Source: Larix sibirica
Lineage: Eukaryota > Streptophyta > Pinopsida > Pinales > Pinaceae
Direction of reading: 5' to 3'
NCBI GenBank assembly: GCA_004151065.3
Contig: NWUY0300022617.1
Coordinates: 11,601 to 23,167, forward strand
DNA: 11,567 nucleotides
Shown: one piece after another, positions 1 through 8,416 of the stretch
How the letters are laid out: every line of letters starts with the position of its first letter
Position numbering within the stretch: position 1 is the first letter of the stretch
Notes under the pieces: model-generated
What the model was told of the DNA's origin: nothing
What the model saw: the letters and a program-made list of their open reading frames with translations, nothing else
The model's database searches: none
Program-made: the position numbers and the translations under genes

Positions 1-299
1 CCCCCATCTGTAAGGGCATAGAAATACTCTCCCAAGTGGTAAGATGAAGCTTCATGGCACCAACACGGCCTCCCCATAAGAAATGAAAATTTTTGCGTTG
101 AATATTCTTAGTCACCACCGATGGAACAACAAATAGTGAGAACCAATACATCGGAACACTCTGTAGCACAGATTTAACCAAGATAAGCCTCCCCCCAATG
201 TAAGCCACCTATAAGACCAGGAATTGATTCTTCTAGTAATCTTCTGTATAAGCCAATTCCAATCGGCTACATGATAGCAGTTGGGTTTTATAATGTATC

Positions 300-1260
300 C
301 AAGGTATTTAATACCCACCTCAATGTCCTTCATTTGATAAGGAAATAAATCAACAATAAACATTTTAGTAACTGTATCATCACACCTGTAAACAAAACAA
401 GATTTGGTAGGGTTTATAAGCATCCCCGACGCTTCATGGAAGATATTTAGAACCTTATGATACTGCAGCCATTCCACTCTTGTCCCTACTCCAAATAGAA
501 GGACATCGTCAACAAATAAGAGGTGTGAAACCAAAAGAGTCCTCGCCACATTTATTGCAGATATAAGCCCTTGTGACTTTGCCTTATTTATCAGTAAACT
601 AAGACCCTCGATGGCCAGAGTGAAAAGATAAGGTGACAACGGACAACCTTGTCTCAGGCCATGAGTCCCTCAAAAAAAGGAGGTAGGTGACCCATTCACC
701 AACACCGCGAAGCTGGTAGTCAAGATACAAACCATCATCCAATTGACCAATTCCACTAGGAGTCCTATCTGAATGAGAATGAATCGTAAATAACACCAGT
801 CCACTATGTCGTATGCATTTTGTAGATCAAGTTTAAGTATAAAAGCATTCAGCCTTTTGACCTTGATAGAATGAATTCCTTCTTGAGCCACGCTTACAAC
901 ATCCATAATCTGACGATTTGGCAAGAAGCCAAACTGCTCCTCCGTAATAAACCTACCCAGGTAAGGTTTGATTCTTTCAGTAATGATTTTCGTGATAGTT
1001 TTGTACATGAGGTTACACAGAGAGATAGGATGATAGTCGTGGAAGTATACTGGTTTGTCCACTTTCAGAATAAGAGTGATGTAGGTGGTATTTATACAGC
1101 TGGGAATCCAGTCTTTTTTCTTTGACTCCTTAATGGCATCTGTAAGCTCCTCATCCAATAAATCGAAAAAATGGAGATAAAACTCCACCATCCACGCGTC
1201 AGGCCCTGGGATTTTGTCTTTTGCAAATAGCTTGAGGGTTCTATGAACTTCATCTTTAGT
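300..1260 (-). other. Reverse transcriptase domain of LINE ORF2
   Basis: The frame reads almost clean from KPITKDEVHRTLKLFAKD near 1270 down to about 200, with one stop at 670-672. Motifs in order: KIPGPDAW; ITLILKVDKP; YHPISLCNLMYKTITKII; EEQFGFLPNRQIMD; FILKLDLQNAYDIVDW with the first catalytic Asp; HGLRQGCPLSPYLF; and LLFVDDVLLFG at about 495-525, where the box is FVDD instead of the usual FADD (505-516). The pair of catalytic Asp residues is kept. Then come GMLINPTKSCFV and IKYLGYII, the usual post-palm blocks. All of this is typical of plant L1-lineage elements. Confidence 0.92.
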
Positions 1261-1889
1261 GATAGGTTTCCCACTTCCCTACAATCCTCCTCATTAAAGA
1301 AATTGGAGAAATTTTGAATAGTCAATAATTGGTTTTTCAAATTAGTGGACTTACTACTAGTATAAATACCTTTAAAATGATCTATAGCAGCACGTTTTAG
1401 AGAAGGATGGTCACATACAGTCCTGTCATCATCCACTTTTATATCCTAGATGGCATTCATCAGTCGCCTCTGGTTAGCAAACCTGTGAAAAAAGTGATTG
1501 TTTATGTCCCCCGCTTTTAACCAAATCGACCTGCTCTTTTGTCTCCATTCCTCTTCAATCTATGCAAGAATCTTCTCCTTCACATTCATCAGTCCAATAA
1601 GATGGTTTCAACGCTCCATAGAGAAGAAAGATTCATCCATCTCATTCGATATGTCTTGGGTTTCCTTCTCAATCTCAGCCAATAACTTCTGGTTTTCAGA
1701 TTTATTATCTTTAACCCAATCCATAACTGATTCTTTTAATAAGGACAGTTTGCGAGGTAACCCCAGTAATGGAGACATTTGGACCTTCTGCTTCAAATCC
1801 AACCATTTTTTCTTGACCCATTCACGGAAAGAAGTATCTTCCAGTAAGCCAGGATTGAACTTGTAAGGATATACTTTAAAATGATTATC

Positions 1890-2589
1890 AAATTACAATT
1901 GAAGTATGATCTCCTTATGATATGAAATACCCACCGAATAAGACCAGGTGCGGTACTTACCCATGGCTCCACAGAGTTACTCAGCCATAAAAAAAATGAT
2001 CAAGCCATTTTGCTATTTTGGCCTTCTCGCACCTTCCATTCGACCAGGTCAGATATAAAACATGTGGTACAATATCCACCAAATTGGCAACTTCAAACAA
2101 GGAGGTGAAGAAGTCAGCAAATGGATCGAGTATATTCCCTGATCCCCAAATTTCATCTGGGTTCGAAGTAAAGTTCAGGTCCCCTACCGGAATGAGCGTC
2201 GGATCCTTTAATAACCCGAATGCAAAAATTCGTTCCCAATAGTCTTTGCGTTGACGATAAGGGCCGTAATTGTTAAGAACCCTAACTATTTGTTGGAAAC
2301 CCTTGAAATTCCCTTCAACCAAAATACCTGCACATGTATGATAAGATTTAAGATTAGCCGACAGAGGATCCCACACCACCAGGGTACCGCCAGAATGCCC
2401 CACCGCACCCAAAGCACATACATGCCACTGTGTTTTAATTTTTTAAAAGTAGCTACATGCATCCAACGAACTTTCCATCGTCTCTTGAATAAGTATCAAC
2501 ACAAGGTGAAGAATATCAAGAAAACTTTTAAGGGCAGTACACTTTGGGCCACTTCCAAGCCCTCACAAATTGAATGAGACTATATTCAT
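1890..2589 (-). other. AP-type endonuclease domain of LINE ORF2
   Basis: This domain makes the target-site nick in L1-type elements. Motifs seen in order: NL-stop-GLG at residues 7-12 (family form N-x-R-G-L); LIQET with Glu at residue 36; VRVLNNYGPY; LIPVGDLNF (family form GDFN, with the Asp and Asn kept); LYLTWSNGR; and, after a +1 shift, AMGKYRTWSYSVGISYHKEI. The last block normally carries the catalytic SDH; here the Asp codon reads TAT (Tyr) at 1920-1922. The first-strand Arg codon is now TGA (2563-2565), which fits CGA to TGA. The enzyme would be inactive even without the stops. Confidence 0.87.
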
Positions 2590-2591
2590 TA
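2587..2591 (-). promoter_or_regulatory. TAATG stop-start overlap between LINE ORF1 and ORF2
   Basis: On the minus strand the ORF1 stop TAA (2591-2589) and the ORF2 ATG (2589-2587) share one A. Both sides are supported by protein evidence: ORF1 ends LREDISHGSVI and ORF2 opens MNIVSFNL, a standard endonuclease start. In some non-LTR elements, for example SART1 of silkworm, such an overlap lets ribosomes stop and restart to make ORF2. That this works here is inference. Confidence 0.6.
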
Positions 2592-4369
2592 AATAACCGA
2601 GCCATGGGATATATCTTCTCTAAGAGCCCAAGTAGGTGAAACCCGGTTAAGACCTTTGTCAAAGAGTGAGGTTACAGGCGGATTAAAGTTACTCTTGTTA
2701 GAAGAGTTCGGCTCTACCCCCACTTGCAGTCTACCATAACCCTTTTTGTTTTTTCTTACTTTGTGAATAGTTACATTCCCATTAAAAATAGAAGAGATGG
2801 GAAAGACATTGGATTTTTCCTTCGGAGGAGAGGAATAGGTCTTCAAAGGGATGAGAGCACCACCCACGGACGACGACGATGGAGCAGTCATGTCGGAAAG
2901 GGGAGAGGGAGAAAATAAAATACCTAGACAGTTTCGAGGGACCTCTTCCAAAAAATTGGGTTTATCCCATTCCAAAAAGGGGTTGGTTCCAAAGGTCGTG
3001 TGTTTGGCATCAGGCAGAAAGGGCTTCGGAGAAGGAAACACTCCTTATCGAGCATCAATGGGGACCAAAACCCCTAAATCACAATCAATTTCAAGCTCTG
3101 AAGATAACCCATCAAGAGGTTCACAAGCTGGACTACAAGAGTCCCCAAGACTCTGGGGGGATGGCTCACACCCAGAACCCTTCCTAATGGCAGAGTTTAG
3201 GTCCAAAGAGGATGGAAGGGATTTTCTAATATCTTCCATAGATAATAATTTAAGCAAGGCCGGTAGGGTTTGAGAAAACTTACCCAAGAAAATGGATGTC
3301 GACAAGTGGTCCAAAGGAATAAGTACCCACTGACCATCTTTCGGATCGCACATCCGTTCCCCCACGCCACCAACATTATCGTTGACTTCCATAGTAGTTC
3401 CGCACTGGGCTCTCGAGTGCCCCACCTTTCGACAAAGGTGACATCTAAAAGGAATCTACCAGTAGTCCAGGCATTGAATGAATGTGTCGCCTTCCCACAC
3501 CACCTCCATCTCCCCTGGAAAACCTTCTGATTTATCGAGTTCAACAAGCATCCGAGGTGAGCACCTCTCAGATCCCATCAACTGTTCCTCCTCCATAAAT
3601 ATGAACCGCCCAATGGAATTCGCCATGGCCATGAAACCATTCATGTTCCAGCACTGAAGAGGGAACCCAGGGAGAATAGTCCATAAATGACGCTGATTAA
3701 GTTTCTTAGTTCGTGGGTCAAACTGTTGTGTTAGCGAACCAACACCAATGAACCCTTACCATAGACCCAAAACTGTTCCTCAATAATCCTTTTGTCTTCT
3801 TCCGAAAGGAATTGAAACATAATCCATCCATTAGCAATCAATAAGACCCTAGGGATGTTGGAGATATAGAGCTTCCATCTCTGCCGAATCTAGGAAAAGA
3901 TCTTCGACCTCTTCAATTGTATATATTCAAAATTACCCACCAATGCTCTCTGGCTCAGCGCCGGCACCAGGTCCATGGTTACAGCCTTCCCCAACACACA
4001 CAACGGACTACCTTTTTTCTCCCTTTCAAACTTCAGTTTTGACGTACTGTGCTTGGTTTCCACCCCCTGCGAGCAATCTGGGTCCTTCGAAGATAAATGT
4101 TGAATGTGTCCCCTCCCCGAGGTCGTCGTAACGCCTAAAGAAATTGAAACCCTAGGAACCGAAGCAGGACAAGGTTCGTGAGATACCTTCTCTCTCGGGT
4201 TTGTGAATACGGCAGATGCGGAGTCAACCCGTGAAACCGGACAGACACTGACTCATCTATCCACCAACACAAGAGAAGAGATGGACGACGCAATCTCCAG
4301 GAAATTGCCTGTCGCCTGTCCCCTAGACCGGTTTCCATCATTATCCCCAAGACAAAGATGTTCCTCCAT
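2589..4369 (-). pseudogene. LINE ORF1 (gag-like RNA-binding protein), broken
   Basis: This is the nucleic-acid-binding protein of the LINE, which in living elements coats the RNA to form the RNP. I chose the ATG at 4369-4367 (MEEHLCLGDNDG) because the same frame then runs through the whole N-terminal region. In order: a Ser/Thr-rich N-terminal part to about 4000; a DUF4283-like fold from 3889 (IRQRWKLYISNIP) through EEQFWVYGKGS and LPGFPLQCWN to about 3460; a CCHC knuckle at 3402-3443; and a hydrophilic tail ending LREDISHGSVI at TAA 2591-2589. Length is about 593 codons, normal for plant LINE ORF1. Breaks: TGA at 4253-4255, TAG at 3890-3892, TAG at 3456-3458, TAA at 3045-3047, and one missing base near 3735, where the frame changes between GKGSLVLVR and LTQQFDPR. 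The tail frame overlaps the ORF2 start by one base. Not translatable as it stands. Confidence 0.85.
3402..3443 (-). other. CCHC zinc knuckle of LINE ORF1
   Basis: The 14 residues CHLCRKVGHSRAQC fit the C-x2-C-x4-H-x4-C zinc knuckle exactly, with all four metal ligands kept. It is preceded by IPFR, the usual lead-in in plant LINE and DUF4283 proteins. In family members it binds RNA. The knuckle is intact although a stop (TAG, 3456-3458) lies five codons upstream. Confidence 0.9.
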
Positions 4370-4800
4370 AGTAAGAGAATAATACGACCACTCAAAACCC
4401 TAGAAAGTCAACTAGGCCTAAAATAAAACTACAACCCATCCCTAGAGACTGTCACCGACTAAAAACAAGGTAATAGAAAACCATATATTCCCACTTGTTT
4501 TACCTAGTTGGTACTAGGTTCAACACAAGGTGTTGAACGGACTCCAGGACTCTCATTTTAACCCGTGACAGTACTAGGTTTAAGATGGAAAATACCACAG
4601 GTACACCCCTTTCCTACCACTACTCCCATTACCACCCCCTTTCCTACCACTACTCCCATTATCACCCGCCCTACCATCACCTCCTCCCCCACCTGCAACT
4701 TCTAGGGTTTTTTTGCCATAAATTCCTCCATTAGTGCGCCATCCATCCACTAAAGTTCACTTTCCACCCACCATGCCATCACCTCCTCCAACACACCAAC
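4370..4800 (-). promoter_or_regulatory. Possible LINE 5' leader with internal promoter
   Basis: Directly upstream of the ORF1 ATG the minus strand turns strongly purine-rich between about 4600 and 4800, mostly G with A. It carries a telo-box (AAACCCTA on the minus strand, 4703-4710) and a 30-bp tandem repeat. LINEs carry their promoter inside the 5' UTR, and direct repeats there are common. The 5' end of the element and its duplication were not located, so this stretch could instead be flanking DNA. Confidence 0.35.
4606..4665. repeat. Two-copy 30-bp pyrimidine-rich tandem repeat
   Basis: Two adjacent copies (4606-4635 and 4636-4665) begin CCCCTTTCCTACCACTACTC and differ at one base by eye (ATTACCAC against ATTATCAC). 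A looser CCCGCCCTACCATCACC follows. The period is a multiple of three, so on the minus strand the repeat reads as a ten-residue unit, but no convincing protein frame surrounds it. Confidence 0.85.
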
Positions 4801-4867
4801 CATTTGGCATTAAGCTTTCAAGACGTACACTTGCACCCCTCGAATATTAGTAAAGACTCAGAGAGAA

Positions 4868-4943
4868 TAATAAATATAACTAACATTACCACTTGATTTT
4901 CACTAATACAAATATAACTAACATTACCACTTGATCTTTACTC
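4868..4943. repeat. Two-copy 38-bp tandem repeat
   Basis: The 25-mer starting AATATAACTAACATTACCAC and ending TTGAT occurs at 4873-4897 and again at 4911-4935 without mismatch, so the period is 38. The bases between copies are similar but diverged (TTTTCACTAATAC against CTTTACTCATAC). The surrounding sequence is AT-rich spacer. Confidence 0.85.
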
Positions 4944-5272
4944 ATACGTATTTAATTATTACTTTCAGGTATTTATTTGGTGTTATATGTACATTCCAGC
5001 ATTAAGATTAAAATCAGAAAGATTCAAATATGATTAAAGATGTGATATATAAAAAATAAAAATAAAAATCAATTACAAAAATATATAGTTTTTTTTTCTT
5101 TCCAAATTTGACATCTCAATTTTTATTTAGTAATGTTTCCAATATTGAATTAATTTATATAACATAAGATATATTTCAAATATAATAAAAAATAGGATTA
5201 AAATAAAATACCAAATTTCATAATGTTACTGATTTTTTTTTAGCAAACACCAATATAACTAAATCTTAAAAT
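4944..5272. other. AT-rich spacer, no gene seen
   Basis: Long A and T runs such as TTTTTTTTTCTTT near 5090 and AAAAATAAAAATAAAAATC near 5050, frequent stops in all frames, and no motif I recognise. Low-complexity spacer. Confidence 0.7.
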
Positions 5273-6517
5273 CTAGAGCTCCAATAAACCTTCTCTTGAA
5301 TCTAGAGCATGAAAATAGTTCACAGACACATCCCTCAATGATGTTCTGTGGATGTTTTTATACGTGACATCCTGTATTTGCATTGCATAGGGCTGCACAC
5401 AACGTCATCACAAACAATATTATTGATTCCAAACTTGAAAACCAATCTGTCCAGAATTATTGAAGTGTTCTCACTCCTCCACATTTAGCCGAGATGAGAT
5501 GTATATCAATAAAAGTGAGGTGTTCTCACTTCTCCACATTCAACGGAGATGAAATGTCCATAGGTAAAATTAATAAAAATGAAATAGTAAAAATAAATTA
5601 GAAGTGAGAAAAATCTATTGGATAATATATGAAGATAAAACCATTTACATTTAGGACTTTTCTGATAGATTATGTGCACTTAAAACAATATTTTGGAATT
5701 AACATGGGTGGCAACATCTTTCTCAACCTCACACCCACGGATTAAAAATGGATAATAATAAATTCACATATCAATTACAAACTATAATGCATTACTGTCT
5801 CGAAATGTGAATTTCAAGAGTTAGTTTGAAGATGAATAAAAGCAAATAAAATAGTTATACGCATTAAACCAACCTACCAAGATTTGATTCTAGTTCAATT
5901 GGATGTTTGGATAAAAGTGACGTTGTCGATTTTTGCCTTTTTCCCAACCTTCCAATGTTGCAAAACAGAAGAAGCACAATTGAGATTTCATTCTTATTGT
6001 AACTTTTGATTGTATTTTTTGCATGATAAGATCGAAAATACTCATCTCACCCGATGCTATGGCTTGGGCAACAATTGATGTTTACAGTAATTATAATGAT
6101 AATTACCAAAAGCTTTTATATTTATTATGTTTGACCATTTAAACTTTTAATAAGTAAATTTGAGGTTTGTACCTATAGCAAGAGTGTTAAGATAAATCTA
6201 AGCTAGATGGGTAATAAGAAAAATGATCTACTCTAAATGGGAATATGTGAATGCACAAAACAACATTCACAAATCAATGCAAAGTAGTGAAATGTGTGAG
6301 AACTTCCAACTTGTTCGGATGACAGAGTTGTCTATTTGGGCATTTTGAACTCTTTGTATATGAATCCTAAGAGTGTTGGAATTTCTTCATGAGCTTGTAT
6401 CTGTAGCCCGCTTAATTGGATCCCAAAAGAGTCCACCACTACGAGATGCATTTGTGGGCTATTGAAAAATTGTAAATTTCTTATCAAAATATTCGAACAA
6501 CCAGCAATGGACATTGC
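5273..6517 (-). pseudogene. Polygalacturonase (GH28 pectinase) pseudogene, multi-exon remnant
   Basis: Live members hydrolyse pectin in the cell wall. Four minus-strand blocks lie in family order. (1) 6517-6312 follows a CTTACAG acceptor: AMSIAGCSNILIRNLQFF, NSPQMHLVVVDSFGIQL, SGLQIQAHEE, then after a frameshift near 6375 SNTLRIHIQRVQNAQID and NSVIRT. The NTDG motif is damaged and the following GDDC is missing. (2) 6079-6050: INCCPSHSIG, matching the catalytic CGPGHGISIG with Gly to Ser changes and a stop after it. (3) 5948-5830: KAKIDNVTFIQTSN, TGA, TRIKSW, TAG, VGLMRITILF, matching the NGxRIKTWQG block; the RIK residues are kept. (4) about 5445-5273: NQ, stop, YC, then AMQIQDVTYKNIHRTS and EGLLEL, matching the IDQxYC and VQIQDVTYKNI region. 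Gaps between blocks look like introns. Stops at 5895-5897 and 5874-5876 and loss of two catalytic motifs make it dead. Confidence 0.85.
5466..5575. repeat. Two-copy 55-bp diverged tandem repeat
   Basis: TGTTCTCACTCCTCCACATT at 5466 and TGTTCTCACTTCTCCACATT at 5521 start two copies, followed by matching GAGATGA-GATGT and GAGATGAAATGT parts. The copies differ at several sites. They lie in a probable intron between polygalacturonase blocks 3 and 4. Confidence 0.75.
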
Positions 6518-6961
6518 CTGTAAGAACAACCCAAATCCAAACCCATTCCATGAGCACAACCTCTTCCAGATAAAAATACAAATAAATGAAAAATTGTTTA
6601 TAACATTTTGTATTTCTTCAAGTAAATAAACACGGTGATCATGTTATGTCTACAGATTGGAAACAACCCGGCGGAGGTGCTTCCAAGCATTCCTGCACAC
6701 ATGAACGTATATGAACTAGTTTGTACTATTGTGTTGTTGTTTAACGGTAATTGTGAGCCGAGTTAGGAAGACAATGACCTAATACAGTACAACATAAGCA
6801 TCGGGTTTCACCTCTAGATTAAGTGGTGATGCTTTCCACAACCACAACGATTCTCCATTACCCATTAGGGGAAATCCCCAAAACGAAACATCTCAGCACA
6901 AGAATTCTAGAATGCGAAAAGGGTACATGAGATAAATAAATGAAATTCTGAGAATTTGTTA
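6518..6961. other. Spacer or intron between polygalacturonase-like pieces
   Basis: No frame of useful length. Only a short NAWKHL-like match on the minus strand near 6690, after a possible splice acceptor, stands out. About 100 residues that a complete polygalacturonase would have here (the wall-binding and DGQG region) were not found, so exons are probably deleted or decayed beyond sight. Confidence 0.5.
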
Positions 6962-7288
6962 CTTGGGTGATAGACAATATGGAATAGGTTGTGGGTTGTT
7001 GAATGCCAACAAGATTACATTATAGCTGATACTGATATACACAAGCTTGCTCTCTACAATCCTTGTGGAAATTGCATAGTCAATGAGCTCCTAGGCATAT
7101 TCAAGAACATCAACTCCTCGACCTCCACCTCCTTTGATATCTGACCCTACTAGGCTTGTTACATTAAGATCATAGATGTGGCCTACATCCCAAGTTGGGA
7201 GAGCTGCAAGGGATGTTGTGGTTGAAGGTTTAACATCAGCGTTTGTAGGAGTTGATGTGGGATTGGATTGAGAGAGGGATCGAGCTAC
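6962..7288 (-). pseudogene. Possible first exon of the polygalacturonase pseudogene
   Basis: A minus-strand frame runs 65 codons from 7288 to a TAG at 7093-7091 and then 43 more codons to TAA at 6961-6959. It contains NADVKPSTTTSLAALPTWDV, then YDLNVTSLVGSDIKGGG, VDVLEYA, TAG and ELIDYA. Plant polygalacturonases start their mature part with a block of the type NVxxxGAxGDGxxDDTxAFxxAW. The order here (NV, a Gly-rich stretch, Asp, then a position where Trp would become TAG by one transition) loosely fits, and it lies upstream of the clear blocks on the same strand. No good signal peptide is attached. A separate small NAWKHL match after a GTGTGCAG acceptor near 6690 could be a rival for the same block. 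I hold this as a weak call; it may be unrelated sequence. Confidence 0.25.
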
Positions 7289-7445
7289 TTATTGTCAAAG
7301 GTTTGTTTATAGAACCAACGATGAGGTAGACTCGATGAGCATTGAAGATCTTAGGGCCTATGAAAAGCATGTCATGATACAACTTGCAACGTACTATCTC
7401 ATGAGACAGAGTGCAGAGGAGAGGTTTGTGTTCATATGTAACCTA
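7272..7445 (+). pseudogene. Short coding-like stretch with faint MADS K-box resemblance
   Basis: A 58-codon plus-strand frame lies between TGA 7269-7271 and TAA 7446-7448. It includes EVDSMSIEDLRAYEKHVM and ends QSAEERFVFICNL, with a possible splice donor GTTTGT after GAGAG. The pattern of acidic residue, SMS, I, EDL and EKH resembles the K-box helix of plant MIKC MADS proteins, but no MADS domain or second K-box segment was found nearby. A minus-strand frame through the same bases is also open for about 70 codons, which weakens both. Treat as unassigned. Confidence 0.2.
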
Positions 7446-7449
7446 TAAC

Positions 7450-8112
7450 TATTTCATTCATTTTGAATTTAACGTTTGGTTGTTATATCTATGGCTTTGT
7501 ATATTTAGATAAATAACAATAAATGTTAAATAAATATTCGTTGATTGTAGTTTTCCAGATCGTTGAATGAACATGATTTTGGAGTCTCCTATAGTCAAAA
7601 TGTAGAAGGATGTAGAGAGGTATATTTGATTAAATATCTATATTTATGTTTTAAATGTATTATATGATGTTAAAATTTCATTTTAGGTAATTTATGTACA
7701 TCTCCTTGTTAATGTGAACACATATTTTAAAATTGAAAATGGTTCTATCCACATGTTCAATTAGGTCTTGATTTTTTTAATGATATTCCATCTTACTCAT
7801 AGGGAAATGTAAGCATTTTTTCAATTTTTTAGTTATGATTTGAAATGTTACTTAATTTTATTTTATTTTACTCAGATAACGTTTTATTTAAAAACAAAAT
7901 TTAAATTTCAGGAAGCATGCAAAAATATGGGTGGCAGCAAGTTAATTGTTTATAAATTATTAGTATTTTNNGGAGTAGTGATCTTTGTATCAAATATTTA
8001 CATTACCAAAAAGGAGGGCATCGAAAATAGAATTCGATCGACAGCAAAACACAAATAAAAACACCGTAACTCTATACCGATTGACAAAGCATACCCATTA
8101 CCAAAAAGTATT
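7450..8112. other. AT-rich spacer containing an assembly gap
   Basis: Mostly A/T runs (for example around 7620-7700 and 7840-7910) with no recognisable gene. The open frame across 7840-8058 reads through the two N bases and has low-complexity composition, so I do not treat it as a gene. Confidence 0.65.
7970..7971. other. Two-N assembly gap or ambiguous join
   Basis: Two N bases interrupt TAGTATTTT and GGAGTAGTG. Base composition and repeat content differ on the two sides (AT-rich before; CGATCG-containing and repeat-bearing after), so the join may be a contig junction of unknown true length. Confidence 0.95.
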
Positions 8113-8302
8113 ACAGCGATCTGAATCTACTATTCTGGCGATCGCGTTCGACACACAAGGCAATGAGTATCATAAGCAACAACAATGCAATATATAAAAT
8201 ATCACAGCGATTGGGATCTACTATCCTAGCGATCCCATTCGACACACAAGGTTTGAGTATCATCATGCAACATCGATACAGTATATAAAATATCACAGCG
8301 AT
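8113..8302. repeat. 91-bp tandem repeat, two copies plus a partial third
   Basis: ACAGCGAT starts at 8113, 8204 and (as ACAGCGATT) 8295, so the period is 91. Shared parts are ATCTACTAT, GCGATC, TTCGACACACAAGG, GAGTATCAT and ATATAAAATATC. By eye copies 1 and 2 are roughly three-quarters to four-fifths identical with small indels; the third stops matching after the first ten bases. The period is not a multiple of three, so the minus-strand open frame here (8111-8344) is not a repeat protein. Confidence 0.85.
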
Positions 8303-8365
8303 TAATAACTCAGGGATCGGGCATCTCCAGCCTTCCTTTCCCATGAAGTCAGCGCAACATCTTGT

Positions 8366-8416
8366 GGATTAGTATACAAAAGTGTGTACAGGGATTAGTA
8401 TACAAAAGTGTGTATA
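8366..8416. repeat. Two-copy 26-bp tandem repeat
   Basis: GGATTAGTATACAAAAGTGT begins at 8366 and 8392, both followed by GTA. The period is 26 and the copies differ only at the end (GTACAG against GTATAG). It follows the 91-bp array closely. Confidence 0.9.

Larger units (their letters stand above)
1..2589 (-). pseudogene. LINE ORF2 (endonuclease plus reverse transcriptase), broken and cut by the window edge
   Basis: In live elements this protein nicks target DNA and primes reverse transcription there. The start is the ATG at 2589-2587 (MNIVSFNL), which matches the usual first strand of the AP endonuclease and overlaps the ORF1 stop. The endonuclease spans about 2589-1890. A linker with EEEWRQKSRSIWLKAGD and FFHRFANQRR follows at about 1555-1460, then reverse transcriptase from about 1260 to the edge. 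The last readable block in frame, WESISMPLQMG at 40-1, is the region after the palm and thumb seen in plant LINEs. Stops: 2563-2565, 2443-2445, 1977-1979, 1893-1895, 1608-1610, 1560-1562, 1446-1448, 670-672. Frameshifts: an extra T in the T8 run (plus-strand A8, 1989-1996), a lost base near 1270, and a lost G in the G6 run (plus-strand C6, 191-196). The C-terminus lies outside the window. Confidence 0.88.
1..4369 (-). mobile_element. Degenerate plant LINE (non-LTR retrotransposon), 3' end beyond the window
   Basis: Read on the minus strand, this segment has the full order of a plant L1-like LINE: ORF1 with a DUF4283-like domain and CCHC knuckle, then ORF2 with AP-type endonuclease and reverse transcriptase. 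Each domain is recognisable only by following the reading frame through stops and small indels. Seen directly are the knuckle at 3402-3443, the QET and GDLN endonuclease motifs, and the LRQGCPLSP and FVDD reverse transcriptase motifs. The copy runs off the window at position 1, so the ORF2 C-terminus, 3' UTR, poly(A) tail and 3' target-site duplication are not visible. The 5' limit is uncertain; the leader may reach about 4800. Twelve in-frame stops and four frameshifts imply an old, immobile copy. No LTRs, integrase or protease were seen, which rules out an LTR element. Confidence 0.93.

Noticed and set aside
2018-3530. Plus-strand frames of 74-140 residues over the LINE
   Set aside because: They are antisense shadows of ORF1 and ORF2; the minus-strand frames carry the conserved motifs.
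1-4369. LTR retrotransposon or viral insertion
   Set aside because: No LTRs, integrase, protease or RNase H were seen; the endonuclease and reverse transcriptase order is that of a LINE.
7840-8058. Plus-strand 72-residue frame
   Set aside because: It crosses the two N bases and is made mostly of low-complexity AT-rich sequence.
8111-8344. Minus-strand 77-residue frame rich in hydrophobic residues, like a small membrane protein
   Set aside because: It reads through the 91-bp tandem repeat, whose period is not a multiple of three, so the protein is not repeated in step; the hydrophobic look comes from the AT-rich repeat.
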